From positions 1-64,000 of the forward strand of contig QCLK01000001.1 of the NCBI GenBank assembly GCA_003214615.1: a DNA stretch of 64,000 nt, given 5' to 3'. The DNA is from Pelagibacteraceae bacterium AG-414-E02 (lineage in GTDB: Bacteria > Pseudomonadota > Alphaproteobacteria > Pelagibacterales > Pelagibacteraceae). The notes beneath the pieces were generated by a model. That model saw only the letters and a list, made by a program, of their open reading frames with translations. It had not been told where the DNA came from and ran no database searches. Position numbers and translations under genes: made by a program. This document shows positions 8,807 to 18,530 of this stretch, in pieces; the first letter of the stretch is position 1, and every line of letters starts with the position of its first letter.

Positions 8807-9911
8807 TTATAGATTCTTTTCTTTTGTTTTATAAAGTGTGGCTTCTAAAAAACCATCAATATCTCCATCTAGCACACTTTCGGGATCGGTATTTTCTAAA
8901 TTATTCCTTAAATCTTTAACTAATTGGTAAGGTTGCAAAACATAAGACCTTATTTGATGACCCCAGCCAATATCAGTTTTTGATTTAGCTAAATTTTCTG
9001 ATGCTTCCTCTTTTTTTTGCATTTCATATTTATATAAACGAGCTTTTAACATGTTAAAGCATGTTTCTTTATTTTTGTGTTGAGATCTTTCATTTTGACA
9101 TTGTACAACAATGTTAGTTGGTAAATGTGTTATTCTAACAGCACTGTCTGTGGTGTTTACATGCTGACCTCCTGCGCCACTAGATCTATATGTATCTACT
9201 CTAATATCTTTTTCTTGAATATCTATTTTAATACTATCGTCTACTACTGGATAAATCCAAACACTAGCAAAGCTAGTGTGTCTTCGTGCGCCCGAATCGA
9301 AAGGCGATATTCTTACTAATCTATGAACACCAGATTCTGACTTTAACCATCCGTACATATAAGATCCTTTTATTTTAAGTGTGCTAGATTTTATTCCAGC
9401 TTCATCGCCTTTATGTTCGCTGATTATTTCTATACTTCCTCTTTTTTTTTCTGCCCACTTAGAATACATTCTTCTTAACATTTGAGCCCAGTCCTGACTT
9501 TCTGTACCTCCGGCACCAGCATGTATTTCTAAATAGGTATCCAAATGATCGTTTTCACCTGACAGGAAACAAGAAACCTCAGTTTTTTTAATTTGATTTT
9601 GAAGTTGTATAATTTTTTTATCACAATCTTTTATAACCAAAGCATCATTTTCTTTTAACGCGAGGTGTAAAAGCTCCTCTAAATTATCTAACTCATTCAC
9701 AACTAAATTGTAATTACTATAAATATCTTCTAGAAATTTTTTTTCTTTAACAATTTTTTGGGCTGATAATCTATCTTTCCAAAAATTTTTTTCACTTATT
9801 TTTTTATCGAGCTGTAATATTTTTTTGTTGGCATCTTTTTTTTCAAAGATACCTCCTGACATTTTCAACTGTTTTCTTTACTTTTGCGATCTTACCCTTA
9901 CTATCATCCAT
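8807..9911 (-). CDS. prfB: Peptide chain release factor 2, with +1 frameshift
   Basis: RF2 releases peptides at UAA and UGA codons. The body shows the stop-codon tripeptide region (ISPFDSG) and the GGQ loop (SSGAGGQHVNTTDSA). The real start is ATG at 9909-9911, one base after the mrcA stop. It encodes 22 residues ending VRRYL, then an in-frame TGA at 9843-9845. A +1 shift there joins the main frame (EKKDANKK...), giving 367 residues, about the length of E. coli RF2. Reading the downstream frame alone would suggest a false TTG start at 9868. The layout lets RF2 regulate its own level through UGA termination efficiency. Confidence 0.95.
9843..9857 (-). promoter_or_regulatory. prfB programmed +1 frameshift signal
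   Basis: On the minus strand the sequence is AGGAGG (9852-9857), then TAT CTT TGA (9843-9851). A strong internal Shine-Dalgarno sequence just before a CTT-TGA slip site is the classical RF2 recoding signal. In E. coli the same order (AGGGGGTATCTTTGA) stimulates slippage of the Leu tRNA onto UUU. The match is nearly complete and the protein makes sense only after the shift. Confidence 0.95.
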
Positions 9912-9912
9912 A

Positions 9913-12270
9913 CTAATAAAATTTTAGAACCATTTTTTGTTTTTTAGAATCATCAATTCCTAATCTATCCTTATTAGACAATTTTTCAAGGTTAGTAAAA
10001 AAAATATCTTTTGATTTAAAGGACTCGTATATTACACTTTTAGTGTTGTTATCAGGAGGAAGTCCAGTTTCAACATCAATCATGACTAGATTTATATCTT
10101 TTGGAACTTTAAAAGGACGTGCATCTTTTTTTTTAATAACATTTTTAACAAACTTTTTAAAAACTGGTAAAGCAGCTTTGGCACCAGTTTCATATTTTCC
10201 TAGACTTTCTGGTTCATCAAAACCAACATACACACCTATCACTAATTTTGATGTAAAACCCAAAAACCAAGCATCCATATTTTTATTAGTGGTTCCTGTT
10301 TTCCCTGCTAGATTTAAATTTAAATTTCTTAATTTTCTACCTGTGCCTCTTTTAATTACTCCTTCCATCATTGAGGTAACTTGATAAGCAGTCTCTGGAG
10401 AAATAATTTGTTCCTTATTATCTTGAATAGTAGGTATTTCTTCTCGCAAATAAGATATTTCTGCACAACCTAGGCATTTTCTTTTATCAGAATTAAAAAT
10501 AGTTTTTCCTCTTCTATTTTGAATTCTATCAATAAAAATTGGGGTAATTTTTTTACCTCCATTAACAAAAGTGCAATAAGCACTTGTTAGCTTAATTAAG
10601 GTTGTTTCTGCAGAGCCCAGTGATACGGACAAAAGTTCTGGCACATCCTTGTATATCCCAAAATTATTCGTGTATTTTGTTATTTGATCAAAGCCAACTT
10701 GTTGCGCTATACGCACCGTCATTAAATTTCTAGATTTTTCTATACCTGTTCTTAAAGTTGAAGGTCCATAAAACTTTTTTCCATAATTTTCAGGCTTCCA
10801 AGTTTTTAATCCCTCTCCTTGGTCTATAACGAAAGGCGCATCTAACACTAAAGTTGATGGTGTAAAACCATTTTCTAATGCTGCAGCATAAACAAAAGGT
10901 TTAAAGGCTGATCCTGGTTGTCTTTTAGCTTGTGTCGCTCTATTAAATTCACTTAACTTGAAACTAAATCCACCAGCCATAGCAAGGACTCTTCCGGTGT
11001 ATGGATCCATTACGACTATTGATCCATTAATTTTAGGCAGTTGTTTTAATGACCATTTTTTATTTTTTATTTTTTTAACATAAATTATATCATTCAACTT
11101 TAAAAAATCGTCAAAACTTTTTTTTCTTGTCCAGCTAGCATATTGGAAATCTACAAATCCTATTTCTTTGTCTTCAGTTTGAATTTTTATTGATAGTTTA
11201 TTTATTTTTATTACTTTTGCTAATTTCCAATTTAGACTTTTATCAATTTTTAATTCTTTTATTTTTTTTATCCAATCTTTTTCTTTTAAATTTGTGACTG
11301 TACCTCTCCATCCATGTCTTCTATCATATTCTTCCAATCCGTCTCTAAGAGCATTTATCGCTTCTATTTGATAATTTGTATTCAACGGAGTTCTTATTGA
11401 AAGTCCCCCTTTATACAAGTCATCATATCCGTATCTCTCATTAATTATTCTTCTTACTTCTTCGGAATAAAAATTTGCTTCTTCTAATAATTTAATTTTT
11501 CTTTTTTTTAATTTTATCTTACTTTTAATTAATTTTTCATATTCTGCTTTATCTATATAAGAGTTTTCATATAAATTTTTTAACACTATATTTCTTCTAG
11601 CTGTTGCTTTCTTTTTTGATTTATAAGGATTATACTTACTCGGAGCTTTGGGTAGACCTGCTAAAAGAGCAGATTCATTATAGTTTAATTCACCAACGGC
11701 CTTATCAAAATATTCCAAACTAGCAGCTGCTACGCCATAAGTCCCCTCACCCAAATATATCTGGTTAAGATATAATTCCATGATTCGTTCCTTTGAATAA
11801 GCTCTTTCAATTCTAAAAGCTAAAATAGCTTCTTTTATTTTTCTTTTAATTGAAACTTCATTAGTTAAAAGGAAATTTTTAGCCACCTGTTGAGTTATTG
11901 TTGAAGCTCCTTCTAATCGTTTATCAGAAAAAATGTTCTTTAAATTCTTTATTATAGCTCTTGTTACACTTTTTGCATCTACACCCGGATGTGAAAAAAA
12001 ATTTTTATCCTCAGCGGATAAAAAAGAAAATACTACTTTCTTAGGTATAGAATCGTATGGAATAAATAATCTTTTTTGTATGGCATATTCTGCTATTAAC
12101 TGCCCATCTCCTGAGTGTACTCTGCTTGAGACGGGCGGCTTATAATTAGCCAATATCTTGTAATCTGGTAAATCTGAAGAAAAGTACCATAAAGTTGAAA
12201 ATACGAAAATTATTCCCAACACAAAAACAGCGATTATCAATCTCGCGAATCTTCTAAAAAAACCTAGCAC
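9913..12270 (-). CDS. mrcA: Penicillin-binding protein 1A
   Basis: Bifunctional peptidoglycan synthase anchored in the inner membrane (785 residues). Order: N-terminal helix (about 10-30), GT51 glycosyltransferase (EDKNFFSHPGVD, EGASTITQQVAKNFLL, about 75-250), an OB-like insertion, and the transpeptidase domain with SxxK (QPGSAFKPF), SRN (EKSRNLMT) and KTG (GKTGTTNKN). The start codon is GTG at 12268-12270; the nearest upstream ATG is out of frame and stops at once, and I see no strong ribosome binding site. prfB follows after one base, so they are one transcript. Confidence 0.96.
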   Translation of the reverse strand: MLGFFRRFARLIIAVFVLGIIFVFSTLWYFSSDLPDYKILANYKPPVSSRVHSGDGQLIAEYAIQKRLFIPYDSIPKKVVFSFLSAEDKNFFSHPGVDAKSVTRAIIKNLKNIFSDKRLEGASTITQQVAKNFLLTNEVSIKRKIKEAILAFRIERAYSKERIMELYLNQIYLGEGTYGVAAASLEYFDKAVGELNYNESALLAGLPKAPSKYNPYKSKKKATARRNIVLKNLYENSYIDKAEYEKLIKSKIKLKKRKIKLLEEANFYSEEVRRIINERYGYDDLYKGGLSIRTPLNTNYQIEAINALRDGLEEYDRRHGWRGTVTNLKEKDWIKKIKELKIDKSLNWKLAKVIKINKLSIKIQTEDKEIGFVDFQYASWTRKKSFDDFLKLNDIIYVKKIKNKKWSLKQLPKINGSIVVMDPYTGRVLAMAGGFSFKLSEFNRATQAKRQPGSAFKPFVYAAALENGFTPSTLVLDAPFVIDQGEGLKTWKPENYGKKFYGPSTLRTGIEKSRNLMTVRIAQQVGFDQITKYTNNFGIYKDVPELLSVSLGSAETTLIKLTSAYCTFVNGGKKITPIFIDRIQNRRGKTIFNSDKRKCLGCAEISYLREEIPTIQDNKEQIISPETAYQVTSMMEGVIKRGTGRKLRNLNLNLAGKTGTTNKNMDAWFLGFTSKLVIGVYVGFDEPESLGKYETGAKAALPVFKKFVKNVIKKKDARPFKVPKDINLVMIDVETGLPPDNNTKSVIYESFKSKDIFFTNLEKLSNKDRLGIDDSKKQKMVLKFY

Positions 12271-12295
12271 ATATTCAAAGGAATAATCTAATTTT

Positions 12296-12316
12296 GGCCT
12301 TCTTAAGGCATTTTTT
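12296..12316 (+). terminator. Short hairpin with T-run in mrcA/rne gap
   Basis: GCCTT-CTT-AAGGC (12297-12309) forms a 5-bp stem with a 3-base loop, followed on the plus strand by A and six T. It looks like a small rho-independent terminator facing rne, but no plus-strand gene lies upstream. It also falls in the 5' leader of mrcA on the other strand, so it could block antisense transcription or be chance. The rest of this 176-base divergent gap shows nothing I can assign. Confidence 0.25.
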
Positions 12317-12446
12317 AATTTAATTGAAATTTAGTAGGGAAAATTACATATATTTCTTTGTAAATATAAGGTATAGTTGAATAATAGTTGTTTACAAAAT
12401 TTAAAAATATGAACAATCAAAAAGTTACATACAGGAAAAAATATTC

Positions 12447-14282
12447 ATGGAAAAAAATTTATATGTGGATGCATCGCATCCAGAAGAAACTAGGGTTGTA
12501 CTTAAATCAAATAATCGTATTGAAGAATACGAGTACGAGAACAAAAATAAACCTAATTTAAAAAATAATATTTATCTAGGAAAAATAAGTAGGATAGAAC
12601 CTTCTTTGCAGGCTGCCTTTGTGAATTATGGTAGAGATAGGCATGGGTTTTTAGCTTTTAACGATATTCAATCAGATTACTATCAAATTCCACACGATGA
12701 TTTAGATAGACTTAAAAAGGAAGAGGAAAATTTAAGACAAGAACTTAAAGAAAAAAGTAACAATATTGAAGAACCCAATACATCTCCAGATCAATCACAA
12801 AGTTCTAATAACACAAACGAATCTGTAGATGTAAGTGATAAGCCTAAAAATGAAAATTCTTCGATTGGAAGAAAAAGTAATTTTAATGATTTAAAAAAAA
12901 GGTATGGAATAAGAAGATATAAAATACAAGAGGTAATTAAGCCAGATCAAATAGTATTAGTGCAAATTTTAAAAGAAGAAAGAGGACAAAAAGGTGCTGC
13001 TCTAACTACTTTTATATCTTTGGCAGGAAAATATAGTGTTTTAATGCCAAACACTTCTAAAGGTGGAGGTATTTCTAGAAAAATAATGAATTCTGATGAC
13101 AGAAGAAAGATTAGAAATATGCTCCAAGAAATAGAAATTCCTCAAAATATGGGACTGATTGTAAGAACCGCAGGATTAAACAAAACAAAAAATGAACTTA
13201 ACAATGATATAGTAAATACAATTAGTGTTTGGGAAGAAATTAAAGATAAAGCAGTAAAATCAATAGCTCCATCTTTGGTTCACGAAGAGGGTGACATTAT
13301 CAAAAGAGTTTTGAGAGATATGAATGATAGCGAAACTAAAACTATAATTATCGATGGAAATGAAGGATATCAAAGAGCAAAAAATTTTATGAAACTGTTA
13401 ATGCCTGAAAGTTTAAATAAAATAAAAAAATACAGAGGTAAAATACCTCTTTTTCATGATACTGGAATAGAAAAAGATTTAAATAAAATATTTGAACCTG
13501 TTGTTAAGTTAGAATCGGGCGGATATATAGTAATTAATCCTACTGAAGCTTTAGTATCTATTGATGTAAACTCTGGTCAGTCAATCAAAGAAGTAAATAT
13601 TGAAAAAACTGCTCTAAAAACCAATCTTGAAGCTACCGACGAAATAGCAAGACAAATTAAAATTAGAGATTTATCTGGACTGCTTGTTATAGATTTTATT
13701 GATATGTTAAATTTTCATAATAGAAGAATGGTCGAAAGAACTTTAAAGGAAAAACTAAAGGAAGATAGAGCTAGAATCCAGTTTGGAGTAATAAGCAATT
13801 TTGGTCTTTTAGAAATGACAAGACAAAGATTAAGGGAAAGTTCTATTAAATGGAAAATGACACTATCTTTAGACTCTTTTGCTCTAAAAATAATAAAAAA
13901 ATCTGAAGAATTGGCTTTCTCTAATAAAGCTAAAATAATAAATATTAATATTCCTGAGAAGGTTAAAATTTATATTGAAGAAAATTTAAAAAAGGAAATA
14001 AATCATTTCAAAAAAAAATATAAATTTGACTTTAATTTAATTTCTGACAAAAATTTAATAATTCCTGAGTATAAAATAGAACTACTAAATAAAAATAAAA
14101 AAACTATAATGAAAGTTGAAAATATTGAACGTACTGAAAGTAATATTCAAAAGAAAAATCACATTAGAAAAAATTTTAGAAATAAAAAATTTAATAAACG
14201 AGGTAAGTTCAAAAAAAAATTTAATTATCACTCAAAAATAAAAAGAGACAACTATCATGGCAAAAAATCTGTTAATTATTAA
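12447..14282 (+). CDS. rne: Ribonuclease E/G, short form lacking zinc-link
   Basis: Endoribonuclease for mRNA decay and rRNA/tRNA processing. The S1 domain (about 36-200) carries an acidic, low-complexity insertion at about 84-155. The DNase I-like catalytic site is intact: Asp373 (VSIDVNSGQS) and Asp416 (VIDFIDM) are 43 residues apart, as in E. coli D303/D346. After MTRQRLRESS the usual CPxCxG zinc-link that joins subunits is missing; the sequence goes straight to the small domain. The long C-terminal degradosome scaffold is replaced by a short tail very rich in Lys, Arg and Asn (about 560-611), perhaps RNA-binding. Length 611 residues. Confidence 0.93.
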   Translation: MEKNLYVDASHPEETRVVLKSNNRIEEYEYENKNKPNLKNNIYLGKISRIEPSLQAAFVNYGRDRHGFLAFNDIQSDYYQIPHDDLDRLKKEEENLRQELKEKSNNIEEPNTSPDQSQSSNNTNESVDVSDKPKNENSSIGRKSNFNDLKKRYGIRRYKIQEVIKPDQIVLVQILKEERGQKGAALTTFISLAGKYSVLMPNTSKGGGISRKIMNSDDRRKIRNMLQEIEIPQNMGLIVRTAGLNKTKNELNNDIVNTISVWEEIKDKAVKSIAPSLVHEEGDIIKRVLRDMNDSETKTIIIDGNEGYQRAKNFMKLLMPESLNKIKKYRGKIPLFHDTGIEKDLNKIFEPVVKLESGGYIVINPTEALVSIDVNSGQSIKEVNIEKTALKTNLEATDEIARQIKIRDLSGLLVIDFIDMLNFHNRRMVERTLKEKLKEDRARIQFGVISNFGLLEMTRQRLRESSIKWKMTLSLDSFALKIIKKSEELAFSNKAKIININIPEKVKIYIEENLKKEINHFKKKYKFDFNLISDKNLIIPEYKIELLNKNKKTIMKVENIERTESNIQKKNHIRKNFRNKKFNKRGKFKKKFNYHSKIKRDNYHGKKSVNY

Positions 14283-14295
14283 TATATTAAAAAAA

Positions 14296-15066
14296 TTATA
14301 TTAAGTTTTTTTCTGGGGATGAGGCGCTACCGTAATTTCTTTTATTCATTCTGCCTGCTATAAATGCTTTTCTTCCTGCCAAAACTGCATGTTTCATTGA
14401 TTCCGCCATTAATATTGGCTTTTTTGCTTCTGCTATAGCTGTATTAATTAAAACGCCATCACATCCCAACTCCATTGCAATTGTAGCGTCAGACGCTGTA
14501 CCGACTCCAGCATCTACAATTACTGGAACTGACGACTGTTCTTTAATAATTTTAATGTTTGTTTTATTTTGTATCCCAAGTCCAGAACCTATAGGAGCAC
14601 CCAAAGGCATAATTGCGCAAGCACCTACGTCTTCCAATTTTTTTGTCATGATTGGATCGTCAGTGCAGTAAACCATAACTTCAAAACCTTCTTTAACTAA
14701 AATTTCTGTCGATTTAATTGTTTCTATCATGTTTGGGTATAATGTTTTTTTATCCCCTAAAACTTCTAATTTTACTAATCTCCATCCTCCCATTTCTCTA
14801 GCCAACCTCAATGTTCTTAGAGCTTCTTCTGAAGAATAGCAGCCAGCTGTATTTGGAAGATATGTAATTGATTTAGGATCTATATAATCCATTAATAAAG
14901 GTTGGTCTTTATCTAAAATATTTACTCTTCTAACAGCTACTGTAACTAGATCTGCACCTGATGCTACCACTGCTTTTGCTGTTTCTTCAAAATTTTTGTA
15001 TTTTCCAGTTCCAACTATCAATCTTGATTTAAAATTTTTGTTAGCTATTGTAAAAACATCTTCCAT
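14296..15066 (-). CDS. thiG: Thiazole synthase
   Basis: TIM-barrel enzyme that makes the thiazole moiety of thiamine from deoxyxylulose phosphate, dehydroglycine/iminoacetate and ThiS thiocarboxylate. Key parts: [10 protein letters not shown], the Schiff-base Lys in [10 protein letters not shown], and [32 protein letters not shown]. The chosen start is ATG at 15064-15066 ([10 protein letters not shown]), 4 bases after the thiS stop; a longer frame to 15111 would run into thiS and adds residues foreign to the family. Length 256. The rest of the thiamine pathway is not in the window. Confidence 0.95.
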   Translation of the reverse strand: MEDVFTIANKNFKSRLIVGTGKYKNFEETAKAVVASGADLVTVAVRRVNILDKDQPLLMDYIDPKSITYLPNTAGCYSSEEALRTLRLAREMGGWRLVKLEVLGDKKTLYPNMIETIKSTEILVKEGFEVMVYCTDDPIMTKKLEDVGACAIMPLGAPIGSGLGIQNKTNIKIIKEQSSVPVIVDAGVGTASDATIAMELGCDGVLINTAIAEAKKPILMAESMKHAVLAGRKAFIAGRMNKRNYGSASSPEKNLI

Positions 15067-15070
15067 AAAT

Positions 15071-15289
15071 TTACCCGCCACCGATAAAATGAACAATCTC
15101 AACTTTGTCATCTTTATTTAAAATTAAATTTGTATATTTATTTTTTTCAATAATTTCCCCATTTACTTCTATGGCTACTTTATTTTTATGTATTTTAAGC
15201 TTATTTAGTAGTTGAATTAAATTAGTCCCATCATGTATTTCGTAAGGATTTCCATTTAATTGTATTTTTGCCACATTTAAGTTATTCAT
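15071..15289 (-). CDS. thiS: ThiS sulfur-carrier protein
   Basis: Small ubiquitin-like carrier of 72 residues. It ends in HFIGGG, providing the C-terminal Gly-Gly that is adenylated and thiocarboxylated to supply thiazole sulfur. It lies directly upstream of thiG. The start is 23 bases from the divergent aroQ start, so both promoters must overlap neighbouring coding sequence or be very compact. Confidence 0.93.
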   Translation of the reverse strand: MNNLNVAKIQLNGNPYEIHDGTNLIQLLNKLKIHKNKVAIEVNGEIIEKNKYTNLILNKDDKVEIVHFIGGG

Positions 15290-15312
15290 TTAAATTATTT
15301 TAACTTATTTAA

Positions 15313-15753
15313 ATGACAAAAAAAATACTAATAATAAATGGCCCTAATTTAAATCTTCTTGGAGAACGGGAGGAGACTAAATATGGAAAAGTTACACTTG
15401 AAGAACTTAAAAAGAATTGCGAATCTCATGCAAAATCAATTGGTGTTAAAATTGCATTTGATCAATCAAATATTGAAGGTGAAATAGTAACGATGATACA
15501 AAAGGCAAAAGGTGAGTTTGATGGAATAATTATAAATGCAGCGGGTTATACACATACCTCCGTTGCTATATTGGATGCGCTTCTTGCTGTTAAATTGCCT
15601 GCAATAGAGGTTCACATTACAAATATATATAATCGTGAGGAATTTAGGAAAAAATCTTTAATCAGCAAAGCCGCTAAAGGAATTATTTGTGGATTTGGTG
15701 TAAAAGGATATATTATGGCATTAGACTCTATGAAAGAAATTCTTACTAAATGA
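15313..15753 (+). CDS. aroQ: Type II 3-dehydroquinate dehydratase
   Basis: Third step of the shikimate pathway: 3-dehydroquinate to 3-dehydroshikimate. The 146-residue protein has the type II motifs INGPNLNLLGERE with the catalytic Tyr in TKYGK, NAAGYTHTSVAILDAL, and EVHITNIYNREEFRKKSLIS. It is the first gene of aroQ-accB-accC, a common alphaproteobacterial operon. The last 4 bases overlap accB (ATGA). Confidence 0.96.
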   Translation: MTKKILIINGPNLNLLGEREETKYGKVTLEELKKNCESHAKSIGVKIAFDQSNIEGEIVTMIQKAKGEFDGIIINAAGYTHTSVAILDALLAVKLPAIEVHITNIYNREEFRKKSLISKAAKGIICGFGVKGYIMALDSMKEILTK

Positions 15754-16154
15754 AAATAAACAAAAAAATTATTGAAGAATTAGTGGATTATCTAAAAGAA
15801 TTTAATCTTAGCGAAATTGAATATGCTGAGGGTTCTACTAAAGTTAAAGTTTCAAGATCAATTAATAGCGCTAGCGTTATATCTTCAGAAATAAAAAAGA
15901 ATCCTCTTGTTAAAAAAAATGAAACAAGTGTAACTTCTCCAATAGTAGGAACGGCATATTTAGCACCAGAACCTGGTGGAAAAAAATTTGTTGAAGTTGG
16001 GCAAAAAGTTAAAAAAGGTCAAACTATTATGATTGTTGAAGCAATGAAAACAATGAATCATGTGCCTTCAACCCAAGATGGAACAGTTAGTGAAATTTTA
16101 GTTAAGGATGGTGAGCCAGTTGAATTTGGTCAACCACTTATTTCTGTTAAATAA
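15750..16154 (+). CDS. accB: Biotin carboxyl carrier protein of acetyl-CoA carboxylase
   Basis: Carries biotin between the carboxylase and carboxyltransferase of acetyl-CoA carboxylase, first step of fatty-acid synthesis. The C-terminal biotinyl domain holds the attachment Lys in VEAMKTMNHV, preceded by a linker and the SPIVGTAYLAPEPGG thumb region. At 134 residues it is slightly short for AccB because of a trimmed linker. It shares one base with accC (TAATG). Confidence 0.95.
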   Translation: MKINKKIIEELVDYLKEFNLSEIEYAEGSTKVKVSRSINSASVISSEIKKNPLVKKNETSVTSPIVGTAYLAPEPGGKKFVEVGQKVKKGQTIMIVEAMKTMNHVPSTQDGTVSEILVKDGEPVEFGQPLISVK

Positions 16155-17491
16155 TGTTTAAAAAAATTTTAGTTGCAAATCGTGGGGAAATAGCGGTTCG
16201 AATTATCAGAGCCTGTAAAGAATTAGATATTCCTACTGTGGCTATACATTCTGATGTGGATTCGGAATCAATGCACGTTCGTTTAGCTGATGAAAGTATT
16301 TGTATAGGTTCTCATAAACCTCAAAATAGCTATCTCAATGTAGGTGCGATTATGTCGGCAGCAGATGTTACTGGAGCTGATGCTATCCATCCTGGATATG
16401 GATTTTTATCGGAAAATTATCGCTTCGCAGAAATTGTTACTAAAAATAAAATAAAATTTATTGGGCCCAGTGCAGAGATAATGAAAAAAATGGGAGATAA
16501 AATTGAAGCAAAAAAAACAGCAAAAAAATTTGGTCTTCCTATCATCGAAGGTTCTGAGGGAAATATTAAATCTTTAGAAGAGGCTAAAAAAATTTCGTCA
16601 AATATTGGATATCCAGTTTTGATCAAAGCTACAGCAGGTGGTGGTGGAAAAGGAATGAAACTTGTTAATAGTGAACAAGAACTTGATGTTGCTCTTTCTT
16701 TAGCGAAGCAAGAAGCAAAAAAATATTTTTTGAATGAAGATGTGTATATTGAAAAATATTTTGAAAAACCTAGACATATAGAAGTGCAAATTTTATCAGA
16801 TAAAAAAACAACCATACATATGGGAGAAAGGGACTGCACTGTACAAAGAAAACATCAAAAACTTATTGAAGAATCTCCAAGTCCAGTACTAAACGAAAAA
16901 ACTAGACAAGCTTTGTTAGATAAAACTGTAGCAATGGTAAGTAAGCTTAATTATGAAGGTGCAGGAACTGTTGAATTTATCTATGACAAAGGAAAATTTT
17001 TTTTTCTAGAAATGAATACGAGAATTCAAGTAGAACATCCAGTCTCTGAAATTAGAGGTGGTATAGATATTGTTAAAGAACAAATAAAAATTGCTTCTAA
17101 AGGAAAAACATCTTTAAAACAGTCTGATATAACTTTTCGTGGTCACGTTATTGAATGTAGAATAAATGCTGAAGATCCAAGCAAAAACTTTCAACCAAGT
17201 CCTGGTATTATATCTGTATGTCATCAACCTTCTGGTTTCAGAACGAGAGTGGATGGTGCAATTTTTCAAGGTTGTAAAATCACCCCTTATTACGATAGTT
17301 TAATTTGCAAACTTATTTGCCAAGGAAGAGACCGAGAGGAAGCGATACAAAGAATTCAAAGGTCTTTAAGCGAATTTGTAATAGAGGGAATTTCTACTAC
17401 TATTGATTTACATAAAAAAATACTTAGTCATAAAAAATTTATAAGTTCTGACTTTGATGTTAATTGGCTGGTTAAAGAATCTTTTTATTAG
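16154..17491 (+). CDS. accC: Biotin carboxylase
   Basis: ATP-dependent carboxylation of AccB-biotin. The 445-residue protein shows the N-terminal KILVANRGEIAVRIIRACKEL, the ATP-grasp glycine loop (TAGGGGKGMKLV), the HIEVQIL segment and the catalytic EMNTRIQVEHPVSE. It is the last gene of the operon. The stop overlaps the convergent DUF2155 gene by 4 bases, where many relatives carry aat; that gene is absent here. Confidence 0.97.
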   Translation: MFKKILVANRGEIAVRIIRACKELDIPTVAIHSDVDSESMHVRLADESICIGSHKPQNSYLNVGAIMSAADVTGADAIHPGYGFLSENYRFAEIVTKNKIKFIGPSAEIMKKMGDKIEAKKTAKKFGLPIIEGSEGNIKSLEEAKKISSNIGYPVLIKATAGGGGKGMKLVNSEQELDVALSLAKQEAKKYFLNEDVYIEKYFEKPRHIEVQILSDKKTTIHMGERDCTVQRKHQKLIEESPSPVLNEKTRQALLDKTVAMVSKLNYEGAGTVEFIYDKGKFFFLEMNTRIQVEHPVSEIRGGIDIVKEQIKIASKGKTSLKQSDITFRGHVIECRINAEDPSKNFQPSPGIISVCHQPSGFRTRVDGAIFQGCKITPYYDSLICKLICQGRDREEAIQRIQRSLSEFVIEGISTTIDLHKKILSHKKFISSDFDVNWLVKESFY

Positions 17492-18018
17492 ATATTTTCA
17501 CAACTAGTAATCCATAAATCATAAACAGGATGGTCTAACGATTGTAAGGTAGGACTTGAGGCAAAAGTCCAACCATTAAATAAAAAAACTTGATTATTAT
17601 CTTTTGCAGATAAATCTTTTACTTGTAAATAAGCAACTGTATCAGAAATATCTGCTCCCTCGGACATTTGGCATTTTAATGCTTTAATTTCTAACGCACC
17701 AAAAAATTTTTTCTCCCCAACTGCTAATCTGAAATCTGATGTTTTGGCAGTTATTTTATCTAAAGCTTTTAAGTTTACATAAATTTTATCGTTTTTAATT
17801 GACGTAGAAGCATCATAAAGATTTTCATTATCGCTCGTAGTATTATTTTTTTCTTCAGCTTTCTCCAGCTCATCTTTATCTTCTTCAAACGTAGGGGACA
17901 AATCTTCTAGATTAATTAAAGGGACAGATTTAATACTATCATCCCCATAAAGAGAGATGGTGCTTTGAGAATACAAAATAATACAGAAAATAAATATTTT
18001 AAGGTTTCCAAGTCTCAT
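17488..18018 (-). CDS. Secreted DUF2155 protein
   Basis: A 176-residue protein with an N-terminal signal peptide (about 1-24), an acidic low-complexity spacer (about 40-75) and a DUF2155 domain. The domain is recognised by LDKITAKTSDFRLAVGEKKFFGALEI, the Cys in ALKCQMSEG, and FNGWTFASSPTLQSLDHPVYDLWITSC. DUF2155 has no assigned activity that I know of. Next to an NDUFA12-family gene it is a standard alphaproteobacterial pair; the start lies inside the end of that gene (20-base overlap). Confidence 0.85.
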   Translation of the reverse strand: MRLGNLKIFIFCIILYSQSTISLYGDDSIKSVPLINLEDLSPTFEEDKDELEKAEEKNNTTSDNENLYDASTSIKNDKIYVNLKALDKITAKTSDFRLAVGEKKFFGALEIKALKCQMSEGADISDTVAYLQVKDLSAKDNNQVFLFNGWTFASSPTLQSLDHPVYDLWITSCENI

Positions 18019-18367
18019 AACTTTTTATTTCTTTTTTAGATTGAGATGATAACGATCCCGGTGGTTTATAAGCTCTCTTAGTTCCTGTTAAATTTTCTTC
18101 ATATTTTTTTTGCCAATTAAATTTACTTGGGTTTTCAATAGGTTTATTATTTTTGTGAGAATGAATCCATAAATGCCATTCTGGAGGAATTTTTGTAGAT
18201 TCAACCGTATCCTTATAGATAACCCATCTTTTTCCTGAAGAACTGGAATAATATTTGTTGCCGAATTCATCGCTTCCAACCAATTTACCATTAAATAATG
18301 TATAAATAAAAGTTCCAAAAGTTTGTCGGTTCCACCAAGTAAATATCTGTTTAAAAAAAATTTTCAT
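17999..18367 (-). CDS. NDUFA12-family complex I accessory subunit
   Basis: A 122-residue homologue of the mitochondrial 17.2-kDa NADH:ubiquinone oxidoreductase subunit. Diagnostic pieces are TWWNRQTFGTFIYTLFNGKLVGSDEFGNKYY, RWVIYKDTVESTKIPPEWHLWIHS and the C-terminal RAYKPPGS. These supernumerary subunits occur in alphaproteobacteria as well as mitochondria. It overlaps the DUF2155 gene by 20 bases and is the first gene of the pair. Confidence 0.92.
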   Translation of the reverse strand: MKIFFKQIFTWWNRQTFGTFIYTLFNGKLVGSDEFGNKYYSSSSGKRWVIYKDTVESTKIPPEWHLWIHSHKNNKPIENPSKFNWQKKYEENLTGTKRAYKPPGSLSSQSKKEIKSYETWKP

Positions 18368-18530
18368 AGTTTTTTGATTCGTTTTATATTTTATAATAAT
18401 TTTTATTTAAGTTTATAAATCCACACAATTAGAAATTGTAAATAATTTATTAGACTTAAACCATATTTAGTATATATCATACAAATGCATACAATTTCAA
18501 AAAATAATCAAATTTTGGAGAACAGATTCT

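Noticed and set aside
9866-9868. TTG as start of prfB
   Set aside because: It falls within the frameshift leader; the upstream ATG at 9909-9911 with AGGAGG-TAT-CTT-TGA explains the gene better.
15067-15111. Longer N-terminus of thiG
   Set aside because: It overlaps thiS in another frame and adds residues not seen in ThiG; ATG at 15066 fits the family.
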